Of a stretch of 64,000 nucleotides of DNA, positions 42,192-53,039 are shown piece by piece. The notes under the pieces are model-generated. The model had not been told where the DNA came from. It worked only from the letters and a program-made list of their open reading frames with translations, and searched no databases. Each line of letters begins with the position of its first letter. The first letter of the stretch is position 1. The translations under genes and the position numbers were made by a program. Origin of the DNA: Enterobacter huaxiensis (GTDB lineage Bacteria > Pseudomonadota > Gammaproteobacteria > Enterobacterales > Enterobacteriaceae); assembly GCF_003594935.2 (NCBI RefSeq), contig NZ_CP043342.1, positions 1,178,001-1,242,000 on the forward strand, given 5' to 3'.

Positions 42192-44855
42192 TTACTCTTG
42201 CTTATCGGTTGATATCAGGCTGAGAGACAGGGAAACAATCCCTTCATCCAGCTGGATATCAACGTCAAAACCAAGCTTTCGCGCCAGTGTTACCATGCCT
42301 CGATTATTGGGCATAGTAATGCCATTCAGGCGTAACAATCCGTGATCGCGCGTATAGCTGATGAGTTTTTCCAGCAATCGCCGGCCAAGGCCCAGCCCCT
42401 TCAAATCGGAACGCACCAGCACGGCAAACTCTGCGTCCACGTTATCCGGATCGGAAATAGCACGCGTCACCCCGAGGATCTCATCACCCTGGACGGTATG
42501 ACGCACGGCAACAAACGCCATTTCTCGATCGTAGTCGATCTGGGTCATATTGGCTAAATCATCATGGGTAAATTCGTTGATTTCGCTAAAGTAGCGATAA
42601 TAGAGATCTTCTTTGGTGACCAGGGAGATAAACTGCCGCAGCTGAGGTTCATCTTCAGGCAATATTGGGCGAAAAAGCGCCCGCTCACCGTTCTTCATCT
42701 CGACCCACTCTTCAAGCTGAAGAGGGTATGGACGTATCGCGAGGCGGCTCTCCCTGTCCCCTTCGAATGACGCAATATCCATCGTCACGTCCAGAGCGGT
42801 GAACTCATTGCCGGAGGCGAGCAGGGGATGAATATCCAGCCGCTGGATCTCAGCGCAATCAACAATCAGGTTAGACACCTGGACCAGGAACTGGCTTAAT
42901 CCGGCAATATCAAGCGGGCGCAACGCGCTTCGGCCACGAATTTTCTTACTCTTAATCGCCTGGATAACCAGATAGCGTGCCAGGTTCATGTTCAGCGGAG
43001 GCAACGCGACAACGGCCTGCTCCTCAGGGCGCCATTCCACACCGCCTTCTCCAAGCATGATGAGCGGGCCAAAGACCGGGTCATGTTCAACCACCACCCG
43101 CAGCTCCTGCGCGCCTGCACGATTAGCCATGCTTTGTACCTGCAGCCCGTGGATCCTTGCCTGTGGCCAGGTCATTTTAACGCGATCGATAATGGCATCA
43201 GCTGCTTGCTGGACTTCCGTCGCGGTACGTAGATACAGCATCACGCCCTGTACGTCTGACTTATGTGGGATATCCGGAGAGCGAAGCTTCAGCGCAACCG
43301 GATAGCCGATTTGCTCGGCGATATGCACCGCCTCGGCGCTGTCGCTGGCAATCCAGGTGGGCAGGGTTTGCATCCCGTAGCTGCCAAGAATGGGTTGCAC
43401 TTCATGAGTATCCAGCGACGTCGCGCCTTCATTGATAGCCTGCTGCAATAGCCTGTGAACATCTGCTGAATTGGCGGTCAAGTTACCCGGCAGGGCCGGT
43501 GTCTCACGAAGCTGCTTCTGATTACGGCGATACTCCACCATATGCATAAAGGCAGTAATTGTGCCCTCAGGAGTGCGATACGTTGGCAGACCCGCTTCGC
43601 TAAACAGGCGACGAGCCTCCAGAGAGGAATACTCGCCGCACCAGTTGGTTAAGAGCGTGACGTATTTTCCGCGCGGATGGCTTTTCACTGCTTCGATAAG
43701 GTCTCGCGCACTTTCACTGCCCGGTGCCACCGCGCTCGGCGAGTGAATGATCATCAGCGCATCGAAATCCTGGCTGTCCAGTAAAATAGTAATGGCCTTA
43801 ATGTAGCGATCGCTGCTGGCATCGTCGCGTAAATCGAGTGGATTACCCGGCGACACGCTGTCTGGCAAAGCATCGTGCAGGCGCTGGAGCGTCTCTTCGC
43901 CCAGCGTTGCCAGCTTGCCATTGCGTAGCCACAGCTCATCCAGCGCCAGCGCGGCAGGCGCGGCCCCGTTGCTGACAATCATTAACTTCTCACCGCGTAG
44001 CGGCCGCATATGGCTTAGCGTCTCGACGGCGGAAAAAAGCTCGTGTGTATCCTGTACCCGCAGCAGGCCCGCACGCTGGATCGCAGCGTCCCAGGCGGGG
44101 TCCATCCCAGAATGTGAATGCAGCAAACGCTGTGCCGCAGGGCTTCGCCCACTTTTGATCACCAGAATGGGTTTATTGCGGGATGCGCTGCGCGCAGCCG
44201 ACACAAAGCGGCGGGCATCGCTTATATGCTCAAGATAAAGAAGGATGGCACTGGTTTTGCTGTCTCTTGCGAGGAAATCCAGCAGTTCATCAACGTCGAT
44301 ATCCAGGCTGTCGCCCAGGGCGATGAAGTAGGAGAAACCCATTTCTCGCTGCTGGGCCCAGTCGAGGATAGTGTTCGATACGGCTGCAGACTGAGAAATA
44401 AACGCCAGCTTGCCCTTACGGATAGGAACGGGAGAAAAACTGGCATTCAGTCCCTGCCAGGGGGCGAGGAGGCCCAGGCTGTTCGGGCCAAGAATGCGCA
44501 TTTGATAACGGCTGGCACACGCGAGCAGCTCGGGCTGCTGTTCAGGCGGCGACGAGAGGATTATGCAGGTTTTACACCCCTTCTCGCCAAGCGAACCAAG
44601 CAGTTCAAGATTCCGTTTCGCATGCGTACAAAGCACGGCAAGGTCGGGAACGAAAGGCAGACTCTGAACATCCGGCCACGCAAGCACCCCCTGAACGGCT
44701 TTATAAGCCGGGGTAACGGGCATGACAGGGCCATTAAATCCGCCGGCCAGCAGGTTGCGCATCATCAAATAACCGGCGCGATCGGGTTTCATTGATGCGC
44801 CAATAACGGCAATAGATTTTGGACGTAGTAGCGCTTCTAACCCTCGCTGGCTCAT
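42192..44855 (-). CDS. pat: Protein lysine acetyltransferase Pat (YfiQ/PatZ)
   Basis: The protein has 887 residues. Its large N-terminal part resembles an NDP-forming acyl-CoA synthetase (CoA-binding Rossmann domain SIAVIGASMKPDRAGY, succinyl-CoA ligase-like and ATP-grasp domains). The C-terminal about 160 residues are a GNAT acetyltransferase (RSDLKGLGLGRRLLEKLI, the acetyl-CoA motif). It acetylates acetyl-CoA synthetase and other enzymes, reversed by CobB. GGAGG precedes the ATG at 44855. It follows tapT by 35 bp, likely in one transcript. Confidence 0.96.
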   Translation of the reverse strand: MSQRGLEALLRPKSIAVIGASMKPDRAGYLMMRNLLAGGFNGPVMPVTPAYKAVQGVLAWPDVQSLPFVPDLAVLCTHAKRNLELLGSLGEKGCKTCIILSSPPEQQPELLACASRYQMRILGPNSLGLLAPWQGLNASFSPVPIRKGKLAFISQSAAVSNTILDWAQQREMGFSYFIALGDSLDIDVDELLDFLARDSKTSAILLYLEHISDARRFVSAARSASRNKPILVIKSGRSPAAQRLLHSHSGMDPAWDAAIQRAGLLRVQDTHELFSAVETLSHMRPLRGEKLMIVSNGAAPAALALDELWLRNGKLATLGEETLQRLHDALPDSVSPGNPLDLRDDASSDRYIKAITILLDSQDFDALMIIHSPSAVAPGSESARDLIEAVKSHPRGKYVTLLTNWCGEYSSLEARRLFSEAGLPTYRTPEGTITAFMHMVEYRRNQKQLRETPALPGNLTANSADVHRLLQQAINEGATSLDTHEVQPILGSYGMQTLPTWIASDSAEAVHIAEQIGYPVALKLRSPDIPHKSDVQGVMLYLRTATEVQQAADAIIDRVKMTWPQARIHGLQVQSMANRAGAQELRVVVEHDPVFGPLIMLGEGGVEWRPEEQAVVALPPLNMNLARYLVIQAIKSKKIRGRSALRPLDIAGLSQFLVQVSNLIVDCAEIQRLDIHPLLASGNEFTALDVTMDIASFEGDRESRLAIRPYPLQLEEWVEMKNGERALFRPILPEDEPQLRQFISLVTKEDLYYRYFSEINEFTHDDLANMTQIDYDREMAFVAVRHTVQGDEILGVTRAISDPDNVDAEFAVLVRSDLKGLGLGRRLLEKLISYTRDHGLLRLNGITMPNNRGMVTLARKLGFDVDIQLDEGIVSLSLSLISTDKQE

Positions 44856-44890
44856 GCAGGCCTCCTGTGAATGCAAGCGACCTGATGATT

Positions 44891-45589
44891 TTAAACGCTT
44901 TCTGCTTCCGTTGCTGTGACGCTGGCCTTATGAACGGTTTTTCCCGCCAGGTAGCGCTCGCGAAAACAGGTGAAATGGTTACCAAGAGCGCTGGCAGCAA
45001 CGGTGTCTCCCGCCAAATCCAGAAGCGCAATCGCCACTTCGGCCGTGCAATATTGGCCGTCAGCGTGGGCTTCGCGCAGTCGATAGGCCGAAACGCGCGA
45101 TAAATCAACGGAAATGACGGGTAGGGCATCGAGATAAGGACTTTTACGGAACATTTTTCGCGCTTCGGTCCAGGTGCCGTCAAGCATAATAAACAGCGGC
45201 GGCTTGCCGGATGGCGGAGTGGAGAGGACCTGACGCTGCTCCCCGGCGTAGGAGGCGGGGAAAACGACCATGGGCTGATAGTCCGGGTTTGCAACCAGGT
45301 CGAGCAGCGCTTGCGGCGGCTCGGTCCGCGACCACTGAAACGCGGCGGTGTCGGGCAGAATATCAGCGATAAGACGCCCCGTATTGCTCGGCTTCATCGG
45401 TTCGGTGTCAAACATGACCAGACAAAAGCGGCTTTCCGCAGTGCTCGGCGTCAGCGTCTCGCACAGGCAAACTTTCAGCGGCAGCAGGCAGCGCTGGCAG
45501 CGGCGGATACGGTTGCCACGGGCGAGGAACGGGCGGGTCGCGCGCGCAAGGCGTTCGGCGCGTAATTGAAGTACAGCGTTATCAGTCAT
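44891..45589 (-). CDS. tapT: tRNA-uridine aminocarboxypropyltransferase TapT (YfiP)
   Basis: This 232-residue DTW-domain enzyme makes acp3U47 in tRNA from SAM. It shows the TDD/DTW signature LDGTWTEARKMF, an N-terminal four-Cys cluster (CQRCLLPLKVCLC) and PSNTGRLIADILPD. It lies upstream of pat on the same strand. Confidence 0.96.
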   Translation of the reverse strand: MTDNAVLQLRAERLARATRPFLARGNRIRRCQRCLLPLKVCLCETLTPSTAESRFCLVMFDTEPMKPSNTGRLIADILPDTAAFQWSRTEPPQALLDLVANPDYQPMVVFPASYAGEQRQVLSTPPSGKPPLFIMLDGTWTEARKMFRKSPYLDALPVISVDLSRVSAYRLREAHADGQYCTAEVAIALLDLAGDTVAASALGNHFTCFRERYLAGKTVHKASVTATEAESV

Positions 45590-45658
45590 GGGCGAAGTGC
45601 AGGAAAAACCCTATTTTCGCAGAGGCGAGAACGGGGCACAAGATGCGGCCCGTGAATG

Positions 45659-46078
45659 TTACAGCGATTCGTTTAACCAGCTATCAAAAGGTGCTTTCGG
45701 GACTGCACCGTTGAGCATGTCGATGACCTCACCGTTCTTGAAAATCATGATGGTTGGGATGCTGCGAATGCGAAAACGCGCGCTGAGTTCGCGCTCGGCC
45801 TCGGTGTTCACCTTCACGAAGCGCATCTTACCGCTGCGCTCTTCCGCCACATCTTCAAAAATTGGCGCAAAGCTGCGGCATGGGCCACACCACGGTGCCC
45901 AGAAATCGACCACCACAGGAAGATCGTCCTTGAGGAGTTTGTCCAGCGTAGCACCGGTTGCGTTAATCACATCGCCTTCAAATAGTTCGTGACCACAACG
46001 CCCGCATTTCGCGCCCTCATCAATCCGATCGTCCGGAATGCGATTGAGAGCCTGACAGTTGGCACATACGGTATTCAT
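45659..46078 (-). CDS. trxC: Thioredoxin 2
   Basis: This 139-residue disulfide reductase has an N-terminal zinc ribbon (Cys5, Cys8, Cys25, Cys28) and the active site WCGPC (Cys63, Cys66). E. coli trxC is OxyR-regulated; a perfect 17-bp palindrome (46131-46147) lies upstream here but does not clearly match the OxyR consensus. Confidence 0.98.
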   Translation of the reverse strand: MNTVCANCQALNRIPDDRIDEGAKCGRCGHELFEGDVINATGATLDKLLKDDLPVVVDFWAPWCGPCRSFAPIFEDVAEERSGKMRFVKVNTEAERELSARFRIRSIPTIMIFKNGEVIDMLNGAVPKAPFDSWLNESL

Positions 46079-46130
46079 AACTAACCTCTGATAGAGCCGT
46101 GGGACAGCGGCAGAACGCCGGTAATGTTTC

Positions 46131-46147
46131 TAATATGTTACATATTA
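46131..46147 (-). promoter_or_regulatory. Palindrome upstream of trxC
   Basis: TAATATGT-T-ACATATTA is a perfect 8+1+8 inverted repeat 53-69 bp upstream of the trxC start. It is a candidate binding site for a dimeric regulator; identity unknown. Confidence 0.45.
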
Positions 46148-46282
46148 TCAATGAGCCTGTTTGAAACGACAATGCGTTTTATTCAATGAGAACAATAGTC
46201 ACAGGCTTTTGTACGAAATTATGGCTATGCGCTGGCACATCGGGTAATCTGCGCGCTTCGCGCAGCGCTGGTGGAGAAAAGC

Positions 46283-47413
46283 ATGAACGACGAAATGAAA
46301 AACAAAAGCGGCAAGGTCAAAGTGATGTATGTCCGCAGTGATGATGACTCTGATAAACGCACCCAAAATCCGCGTACCGGAAAAGGTGGCGGGCGTCCGG
46401 CGTCTTCTCGTGCAGACGGTGGCCGTCGCCCCGCCCGCGATGACAAAAATTTCCGCGGTGATGACCGCAAGCGTGACGATCGCAAACGCGATGACCGTCC
46501 GCGTTCCGATCGCCCACGTAGTGACCGTCCACGCGACGATCGTCCGCGGGATGACTTCTCACGTGATAACGCCTCACCGTGGCGTACCGTTTCTCGCGCC
46601 CCTGGCGAAGAGGCACCTGAAAAGGCCGATCACGGCGGTATCAGCGGTAAAAGCTTTATCGATCCGGAAGTGTTGCGCCGTCAGCGTGCTGAAGAGACGC
46701 GTGTTTACGGTGAGAACGCCTGCCAGGCCCTGTTCCTGAGCCGACCAGAGTGCATCGTCCGCGCCTGGTTTATCCAGAGCGTGACCCCACGCTTCAAAGA
46801 AGCACTGCGCTGGATGGCCGCTAACCGTAAAGCCTACCATGTGGTGGATGATGCCGAGCTGACGAAAGCCTCCGGTACTGAACACCACGGCGGCGTCTGC
46901 TTCCTGATCAAAAAACGTAACGGCACCACCGTTCAGCAGTGGGTAAGCCAGGCGGAAGCCGATGACTGCGTGCTGGCGCTGGAAGACGTGGGCAACCCGC
47001 ATAACCTGGGCGCAATGATGCGCAGCTGCGCGCACTTTGGCGTGAAAGGCGTACTGTTGCAGGATGCTGCACTGCTGGAATCCGGTGCGGCTATCCGTAC
47101 TGCTGAAGGCGGAGCTGAGCATGTTCAGCCGATCACCGGCGATAGCGTTCTGGATGCCATCGAGCAGTTCCGTAAAGCGGGCTACTCCATTGTGACCACC
47201 TCCAGCCATGCTGGTACGCCGCTGTTTAAAGCGACGCTGCCACGTAAAATGGTGCTGGTACTGGGCCAGGAGCGTGATGGTCTGTCTGATGCTGCGCTGT
47301 CCAGCGCCGATCTGAGCGTCTCTATCGACGGCACAGGCAATGTAGAAAGTCTGAACGTTTCCGTTGCAACCGGCGTGCTGCTGGCCGAATGGTGGCGTCA
47401 GAATAAGGCGTAA
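46283..47413 (+). CDS. yfiF: SpoU-type RNA 2'-O-methyltransferase YfiF
   Basis: This 376-residue protein has an N-terminal disordered, basic-acidic region, a substrate-binding domain (about 130-200) and a SPOUT methyltransferase domain ([47 protein letters not shown]). Target RNA is not established to my knowledge. The N-terminal region holds short Arg/Asp repeats ([20 protein letters not shown] and similar, about 63-97), making the protein about 30 residues longer than E. coli YfiF. ATG 46283 follows GGAGAAAAGC. Confidence 0.92.
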   Translation: MNDEMKNKSGKVKVMYVRSDDDSDKRTQNPRTGKGGGRPASSRADGGRRPARDDKNFRGDDRKRDDRKRDDRPRSDRPRSDRPRDDRPRDDFSRDNASPWRTVSRAPGEEAPEKADHGGISGKSFIDPEVLRRQRAEETRVYGENACQALFLSRPECIVRAWFIQSVTPRFKEALRWMAANRKAYHVVDDAELTKASGTEHHGGVCFLIKKRNGTTVQQWVSQAEADDCVLALEDVGNPHNLGAMMRSCAHFGVKGVLLQDAALLESGAAIRTAEGGAEHVQPITGDSVLDAIEQFRKAGYSIVTTSSHAGTPLFKATLPRKMVLVLGQERDGLSDAALSSADLSVSIDGTGNVESLNVSVATGVLLAEWWRQNKA

Positions 47414-47421
47414 GCCTTTTA

Positions 47422-47444
47422 TGTGCCGGGCCTGACCCGGCACA
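47422..47444. terminator. Hairpin between yfiF and ung
   Basis: Perfect 9-bp arms TGTGCCGGG/CCCGGCACA with a 5-nt loop lie between the convergent genes. A T run is only present upstream on the plus strand, so termination strength is uncertain. Confidence 0.55.
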
Positions 47445-47452
47445 TTCACATC

Positions 47453-48142
47453 CTACTCGCTCTCTGCCGGTAACACTGGCATCCAGTCAATTGGCGTTTC
47501 GCCACGCTTTTCCAGCCATTCATTTGCCAGAACGAAGTGATTACTGCCAAAGAACCCGCGATGAGCAGACAGCGGCGACGGGTGCGGTGCTTTCAGCACG
47601 TGGTGACGCTGCCGGTCGATAATCGCGCCTTTCTTCTGCGCGTGCGATCCCCAGAGCAAAAACACGACGCCTTCGCGATGCTCGTTGATCAGGCTGATGA
47701 CTTTGTCCGTGAAGGTTTCCCAGCCGAGGCTGGCATGGGAATGTGCCTGGCCGGCGCGTACGGTCAACACGGTGTTGAGTAACAGCACCCCCTGACGAGC
47801 CCAGCTTTCCAGATAACCGTGCTTAGGGCGCGTGAATCCTGGAAGGGTGCCCTCCAGCTCTTTATACATGTTCAGCAGAGAAGGGGGGATGGCGATGCCC
47901 GGAAGCACGGAAAACGCCAGACCATGCGCCTGGCCCGGCCCGTGGTAGGGATCCTGGCCGAGAATGACCACTTTTACATCGTTGAGTTCGGTGTAGCGAA
48001 AAGCGTTGAACACATCTTTCTGCGGCGGATAAATCGTCTGGCCAGATTGCCGTTCGGCCGCCACCGTTGTAAGAGTATTAATAAAGTAAGGCTGCTGTTT
48101 CTCTTCTGCCAGCACATCATGCCACGTTAAGGGGGTCGTCAT
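47453..48142 (-). CDS. ung: Uracil-DNA glycosylase
   Basis: This 229-residue base-excision enzyme removes uracil from DNA. It shows the catalytic GQDPYHG motif (62-68, Asp64), [12 protein letters not shown] and the HPSPLS loop. It is divergent from grcA. Confidence 0.98.
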   Translation of the reverse strand: MTTPLTWHDVLAEEKQQPYFINTLTTVAAERQSGQTIYPPQKDVFNAFRYTELNDVKVVILGQDPYHGPGQAHGLAFSVLPGIAIPPSLLNMYKELEGTLPGFTRPKHGYLESWARQGVLLLNTVLTVRAGQAHSHASLGWETFTDKVISLINEHREGVVFLLWGSHAQKKGAIIDRQRHHVLKAPHPSPLSAHRGFFGSNHFVLANEWLEKRGETPIDWMPVLPAESE

Positions 48143-48456
48143 CTCGCTCTCCTGCGAATCTCAATCTGCCTCTAGCTTAACCGCTAAACCCCGGGCGGCA
48201 AAATTCCCTGCGGAAATTTCCGCTAAGCCCTTAAATTTTATTTGATAATGTGCAGATTGGGTTGAAATAAGGAAAGGCTGGAATTGATCTAAAACAATAA
48301 AATCAAACCACACTCTTTATGTGGTTGGTGTTTTTGTTGATTTAAATCAATAAATCATGGGTGGCTGGGTGATATATATACATGCAAGAAACAATGGTTT
48401 TACCAATTGGCCGCATGAGGCCGACACCAGTTAATGTAGCCTAAGGGAGGCATAAC
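48143..48456. other. Divergent ung-grcA regulatory spacer
   Basis: This 314-bp spacer contains the FNR site and promoter of grcA. It also contains a short hairpin ACCACA-CTCTTTA-TGTGGT (about 48307-48325) and AT-rich sequence. No gene is supported. Confidence 0.6.
48337..48350 (+). promoter_or_regulatory. FNR box of grcA
   Basis: TTGAT-TTAA-ATCAA is a perfect FNR consensus. A -10-like TATATA at about 48373-48378 places the start site near 48385, so the box is centred near -41.5, a class II activation geometry. This fits anaerobic induction of grcA. Confidence 0.85.
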
Positions 48457-48840
48457 ATGATTACGGGTATCCAGATTACTAAAGCTGCAAATGACGATCT
48501 GCTCAACTCTTTCTGGCTGCTGGACAGCGAGAAAGGCGAAGCGCGCTGTGTAGTAGCAAAAGCGGGTTTTGCTGAAGATGAAATCGTTCCGGTAAATAAA
48601 CTGGGCGAAATCGAGTACCGTGAAGTTCCAATGGAAGTGCAGCCGGAAGTCCGCGTGGAAGGTGGTCAGCACCTGAACGTTAACGTTCTGCGCCGCGAAA
48701 CCCTGATGGATGCCGTTGAACATCCAGAAAAATATCCGCAGCTGACCATTCGTGTTTCAGGCTATGCGGTGCGTTTCAACTCGCTGACCCCAGAACAGCA
48801 GCGTGATGTTATCGCGCGTACCTTTACTGAAAGCCTGTAA
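48457..48840 (+). CDS. grcA: Autonomous glycyl radical cofactor GrcA (YfiD)
   Basis: This 127-residue protein resembles the C-terminal glycyl-radical domain of pyruvate formate-lyase and replaces it after oxidative damage. The radical motif RVSGYAVRF carries Gly102. It is preceded by a GGGAGG ribosome site and an FNR box. Confidence 0.98.
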   Translation: MITGIQITKAANDDLLNSFWLLDSEKGEARCVVAKAGFAEDEIVPVNKLGEIEYREVPMEVQPEVRVEGGQHLNVNVLRRETLMDAVEHPEKYPQLTIRVSGYAVRFNSLTPEQQRDVIARTFTESL

Positions 48841-48864
48841 GGGTTATCGCCACGGGGGTGGCAT

Positions 48865-48897
48865 AAAAAAGCCGGGGAATTCCCCGGCTTTTTTTTA
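48865..48897. terminator. Bidirectional terminator between grcA and srmB
   Basis: AAAAAAGCCGGGGAATTCCCCGGCTTTTTTTT is an almost loopless strong hairpin with A/T runs on both sides; srmB ends inside its right edge. Confidence 0.92.
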
Positions 48898-50223
48898 CTC
48901 TTCTGTTTGCGAGTCAGGCGTAGAAGTACTCGGCTTACGGCGCTTACCAACGTTTTTGGTGTCGCGGTGGCGTTGCTTAACGCGCGGCTTCTCTTTTTCT
49001 TTCTCTTTTCTCTCTGCACGTTTCGCGAGCGCTTTCTTGGACGGCTTGCCCGTCATTTTTTCACTCGGCGCACGGGTGGTCGGGCGAAGCTCATCAATGA
49101 CGCGAGCCTTCAGCGGCTCATCAACGTAGCGACCAATTTTCTGCAGCAGCAGATAGTCATGGGCCTCGACGAGAGAAATCGCAATACCCTTACGACCCGC
49201 GCGACCGGTACGGCCAATACGGTGCAGATAGGTATCACCGCTGCGCGGCATATCGAAGTTAATGACGTGGCTTACGTCAGGGATGTCGATCCCGCGCGCC
49301 GCGACGTCGGTCGCGACCAGCACGTTCACGCGACCATCGGTCAGACGCTTAATGCCTTCGGTACGCTTAGCCTGAGCCATCTCGCCTTCGAGATAACAGT
49401 TATTGATCCCCGCAGAACGCAGCAATCCCGCCAGCTCATGCACGCGCTCACGCTTACGCACAAATACGATGGTGCGGGTCGCGTCTTCCTGCTGCAGCAG
49501 GTGTTTCAGTATCTCAACCTTGTGCTCAAGGTTATCTGCGCGGTAATACCACTGGTGGATCTTCTTGCGCTCACGCGTGGATGGCGTGGCAGACACTTCG
49601 ACCGGATCTTCCAGCAGACGTTCTGCGAAATCTTTAATCGCATCCCCTTCCAGGGTTGCAGAGAACAGCATCGTCTGGTTACGCCAGCGCGTTTCACCCG
49701 CGATGTGCTCGATATCCTGCGCAAAGCCCATGTCGAGCATACGGTCGGCTTCGTCGAGGATCAGCGTTTCAACCGCGCGGCAGTCGAAGTTTTCTTCTTT
49801 AATGTACTGCAGCAGACGACCCGTCGTTGCAACGACGATGTCCTGGTTTTCGCTGAACACTTCGGCGTGGTTCATGTACGCAACACCGCCCGTGATGGTG
49901 GCGATATCCAGATGGGTATTCGCCGCAAGCTCACGTGCGTGTTCGGCAACCTGCATCGCCAGCTCGCGCGTCGGCGTAAGGATCAAAACGCGCGGCGGGC
50001 CTGATTTTTTACGTGGGAAGTCGAGCAGATGCTGCAAGACAGGCAGCAAGTAGGCTGCTGTTTTCCCCGTGCCGGTTGGCGCAGAACCGAGCACATCGCG
50101 GCCCTCAAGCGCAGGCGAAATGGCCGCGGCCTGAATGGCGGTCGGGCGTGTAAAGCCTTTGCTCTCTAGTGCTTTGAGCAGGCTTTCATCGAGTTCAAGT
50201 TCGGAAAAAGTCGTTACAGTCAT
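48895..50223 (-). CDS. srmB: ATP-dependent RNA helicase SrmB
   Basis: This 442-residue DEAD-box protein acts in early 50S assembly. The Q motif, APTGTGKT (Walker A), LILDEADRM (DEAD), SATLEG (SAT) and [13 protein letters not shown] (motif VI) are in order. A long basic C-terminal tail ([17 protein letters not shown]) probably anchors it to rRNA. Confidence 0.98.
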   Translation of the reverse strand: MTVTTFSELELDESLLKALESKGFTRPTAIQAAAISPALEGRDVLGSAPTGTGKTAAYLLPVLQHLLDFPRKKSGPPRVLILTPTRELAMQVAEHARELAANTHLDIATITGGVAYMNHAEVFSENQDIVVATTGRLLQYIKEENFDCRAVETLILDEADRMLDMGFAQDIEHIAGETRWRNQTMLFSATLEGDAIKDFAERLLEDPVEVSATPSTRERKKIHQWYYRADNLEHKVEILKHLLQQEDATRTIVFVRKRERVHELAGLLRSAGINNCYLEGEMAQAKRTEGIKRLTDGRVNVLVATDVAARGIDIPDVSHVINFDMPRSGDTYLHRIGRTGRAGRKGIAISLVEAHDYLLLQKIGRYVDEPLKARVIDELRPTTRAPSEKMTGKPSKKALAKRAERKEKEKEKPRVKQRHRDTKNVGKRRKPSTSTPDSQTEE

Positions 50224-50355
50224 GTTCTACCTCTGTGTGGGGCGCTGATTATAGACGTTACGGCTGTAATCTTCATCTGTTTGTATGGATATCGCTTTTC
50301 GACCACTTCGCTTTCCCCTATGCTACTCCAGTTTCACTTAGAAGGTTGCCCCGAC

Positions 50356-51093
50356 ATGTCTCAACTCAAAGCGCAGCTGCGCCGCGATGGCTTTACGTTT
50401 AAACAATTTTTTGTGGCTCACGATCGCTGTGCGATGAAAGTCGGTACCGACGGTATTTTACTGGGAGCCTGGGCACCTGTCGCAGGCGTTAAGCGTATTC
50501 TGGACATTGGCACCGGAAGCGGACTGTTGGCATTAATGCTGGCGCAGCGCACGGATGATAGCGTCACCCTTGATGCGGTTGAGCTGGATGCGCAGGCGGC
50601 CGATCAGGCCAGTGAAAATGCAGCAGAATCTCCGTGGGCGGCCCGTATCAAAATTGAATGTGCGGATGTGCTGGCCTGGGCGCCCGATCAAACCGCACGT
50701 TACGACCTGATCGTCAGCAACCCACCGTACTACGAGCCCGGCGTTGAGTGCGGCACGCCAGAACGTGAACAGGCTCGCTATACCCGCTCGCTGGACCACA
50801 AGTCGCTGTTAACCAGTGCGGCAGAGTTGATCTCAGAAGAGGGATATTTCTGCGTGGTGCTGCCAGAAAGTACCGGCAATACGTTTATCGAGATTGCCCG
50901 GAACATCGGCTGGAGCTTACGTCTGCGTACCGATATTTCAGATACCGAAGGGCGCTTGCCGCACCGCGTGCTATTGGCGCTCTCGCCAAAAGAAGGGGAG
51001 TGCTTTAACGACAGGATGGTGATCCGTGGGCCAGACCAGCGTTACTCCGAAGATTACACCGCTCTGACCCAGGCATTTTATCTGTTTATGTAA
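50356..51093 (+). CDS. trmN: tRNA1(Val) (adenine-37-N6)-methyltransferase
   Basis: This 245-residue Rossmann-fold methyltransferase (YfiC/TrmM/TrmN6) forms m6A37 in tRNA-Val1. It shows the SAM motif [14 protein letters not shown] and catalytic NPPY in [12 protein letters not shown]. The start [19 protein letters not shown] at 50356 matches the family; the upstream in-frame start is unsupported. The end overlaps nadB by 16 nt tail to tail. Confidence 0.96.
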   Translation: MSQLKAQLRRDGFTFKQFFVAHDRCAMKVGTDGILLGAWAPVAGVKRILDIGTGSGLLALMLAQRTDDSVTLDAVELDAQAADQASENAAESPWAARIKIECADVLAWAPDQTARYDLIVSNPPYYEPGVECGTPEREQARYTRSLDHKSLLTSAAELISEEGYFCVVLPESTGNTFIEIARNIGWSLRLRTDISDTEGRLPHRVLLALSPKEGECFNDRMVIRGPDQRYSEDYTALTQAFYLFM

Positions 51094-52697
51094 GCCTGCG
51101 GGGACAACACCGACGGGCCGGATTCAGCCAGCTGGTCGGGGTAGTCCAGCGTATAGTGCAGGCCTCGGCTCTCTTTACGCATCATCGCGCAGCGCACGAT
51201 AAGCTCAGCAACCTGCACCAGGTTACGCAGCTCCAGCAGATTATTGGACACGCGAAAGTTGGCGTAATATTCATCAATCTCTTGCTGCAGCATCGTAATG
51301 CGCCGCAGGGCGCGCTCAAGGCGCCTGGTGGTTCGCACAATTCCTACGTAGTCCCACATGAACAACCGAAGCTCATGCCAGTTGTGTTGAATGACGACCA
51401 GCTCATCCGGGTTCTCAACGCGGCTTTCATCCCAGCCCGGCAGACATTCAGACTGACGGGCGTAAGGCATGCGTTTGGTAATGTCTTCCGCCGCTGACCA
51501 GCCGTAGACCAGGCATTCCAGCAGTGAATTGGACGCCATGCGGTTCGCACCGTGTAGGCCGGTATAACTCACCTCGCCGATGGCATAAAGCCCATCCACG
51601 TCGGTGCGCCCGTGGTCATCCACCATTACGCCACCGCAGGTATAGTGGGCGGCAGGCACTATCGGCACCGGATCGCGCGTCAGATCGATACCCAGACCCA
51701 GCAGCTTTTCATAAATCATCGGGAAATGCTGACGAATAAATTCAGCGGGCTGATGGCTGATATCCAGATACATGCAATCCACGCCCAGACGTTTCATCTC
51801 ATGGTCGATGGCGCGAGCGACGATATCGCGCGGGGCCAGTTCGCCCCTGGCATCAAAGTCAGGCATAAAGCGGGAGCCGTCAGGACGCTTCAGGTAAGCA
51901 CCTTCTCCCCGCAGGGCTTCCGTCAGCAGGAAGTTACGCGCCTGCGGATGGAACAGGGCCGTTGGATGGAACTGATTGAATTCGAGGTTCGCCACGCGGC
52001 AACCGGCACGCCATGCCATGGCGATCCCGTCGCCGGAGGCAATGTCCGGGTTGGTGGTGTATTGGTAAACCTTGGAGGCACCGCCTGTGGCCAGCACGAC
52101 GGCTTTTGCCCGACAGGTTTCCACCTTTTCTTTATTACGATTCCAGACCCATGCACCGACTACACGACGCGTGCCGGGCAGGCCAATTTTATCGGAGATA
52201 ATCAGGTCAACCGCATTGCTGCGCTCCAGTACCTGAATATTGGGATGGCTCAGCGCCTTGCTGACCAGGGTGGTTTCAACTTCTCTCCCGGTCGCATCTG
52301 CCGCATGCAGGATCCGGCGATGGCTGTGGCCACCTTCACGCGTCAGATGATAGCTCTCTTCACCGTTTGGCTGAGTCTGCGTATCAAACAGTACACCCTG
52401 GTCGATAAGCCACTGAACGCAGTGCCGGGCGTTGCTGGCGACAAACTCCGCGGCGTGCGCATCCACAATCCCGGCACCGGCGATGAGGGTGTCTTCGACG
52501 TGCGAAGCAATGCTGTCCGTTTCATCAAACACGGCGGCAATACCGCCTTGCGCGTAATAGGTTGAACCCTCGCTCATCGGCCCTTTACTCAGCACGATAA
52601 CCTTTTGGTGTTCGGCCAGCCGCAGCGCCAGCGAGAGCCCGGCAGCACCGCTGCCGATGATCAGTACATCACAATGGAGTTCTGTAGTTGTGTTCAT
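51078..52697 (-). CDS. nadB: L-aspartate oxidase
   Basis: This 539-residue FAD enzyme oxidises aspartate to iminoaspartate for quinolinate and NAD synthesis with NadA. It has the FAD-binding [15 protein letters not shown] near the N-terminus, the capping domain with [27 protein letters not shown], and the conserved HYTCGG site. It is regulated by a NadR box upstream. Confidence 0.98.
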   Translation of the reverse strand: MNTTTELHCDVLIIGSGAAGLSLALRLAEHQKVIVLSKGPMSEGSTYYAQGGIAAVFDETDSIASHVEDTLIAGAGIVDAHAAEFVASNARHCVQWLIDQGVLFDTQTQPNGEESYHLTREGGHSHRRILHAADATGREVETTLVSKALSHPNIQVLERSNAVDLIISDKIGLPGTRRVVGAWVWNRNKEKVETCRAKAVVLATGGASKVYQYTTNPDIASGDGIAMAWRAGCRVANLEFNQFHPTALFHPQARNFLLTEALRGEGAYLKRPDGSRFMPDFDARGELAPRDIVARAIDHEMKRLGVDCMYLDISHQPAEFIRQHFPMIYEKLLGLGIDLTRDPVPIVPAAHYTCGGVMVDDHGRTDVDGLYAIGEVSYTGLHGANRMASNSLLECLVYGWSAAEDITKRMPYARQSECLPGWDESRVENPDELVVIQHNWHELRLFMWDYVGIVRTTRRLERALRRITMLQQEIDEYYANFRVSNNLLELRNLVQVAELIVRCAMMRKESRGLHYTLDYPDQLAESGPSVLSPQAYINR

Positions 52698-53011
52698 ATT
52701 GGCTTGTTTAATTTACTAAACACGGTCTGGCGAGAATAGCACCTGAATGCGAGATATCGCACGTTTTTTTTAACCAGCGTTACAATGGCTAAACGGTTAG
52801 CGCGGGATTAAAAAGAGGTAAATCAACGAAAATATTTTGCGAAGCAGATCGTTAGCGTCAGATTTTGTGGTGAAATAAAGCCCGTGTTGCGTTACTCTTC
52901 TGACAGTAAAGTTGATGTTTCTTGTCAGAAAGTGGGTACGTATCGTGAACAGACTTATAATGAGAGAAAATGAACGGTCTGCGGCGCGATGAACAAAAAC
53001 AAAGGCGTGAC
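52698..53011. other. Divergent nadB-rpoE regulatory spacer
   Basis: The spacer holds the NadR box and nadB promoter at its left end and upstream rpoE promoter sequence at its right end, followed by the sigma-E promoter. Short frames here (for example 52988-53038, 16 codons) are not supported as genes. Confidence 0.6.
52705..52722 (-). promoter_or_regulatory. NadR box of nadB
   Basis: TGTTTA-ATTTAC-TAAACA matches the NadR consensus TGTTTA-N6-TAAACA perfectly. TATTCT (52733-52738, minus strand) is a good -10, so the box lies just after the start site and would block transcription when NAD is plentiful. Confidence 0.92.
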
Positions 53012-53039
53012 GGAACTTATTGAAGAACAGACGCTCTAA
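53012..53039 (+). promoter_or_regulatory. Sigma-E autoregulatory promoter of rpoE
   Basis: GGAACTT (53012-53018), a 16-bp spacer and TCTAA (53035-53039) match the RpoE consensus. It gives a transcript start near 53046 and autoregulates the rpoE-rseABC operon. Confidence 0.92.

Noticed and set aside
46459..46570. CRISPR-like array in yfiF
   Set aside because: The repeats are short, in frame and code for Arg/Asp units; there are no spacers. No CRISPR array was seen anywhere in the window.
48907..50004. 365-codon frame opposite srmB
   Set aside because: It is an antisense shadow of a clear DEAD-box helicase gene.
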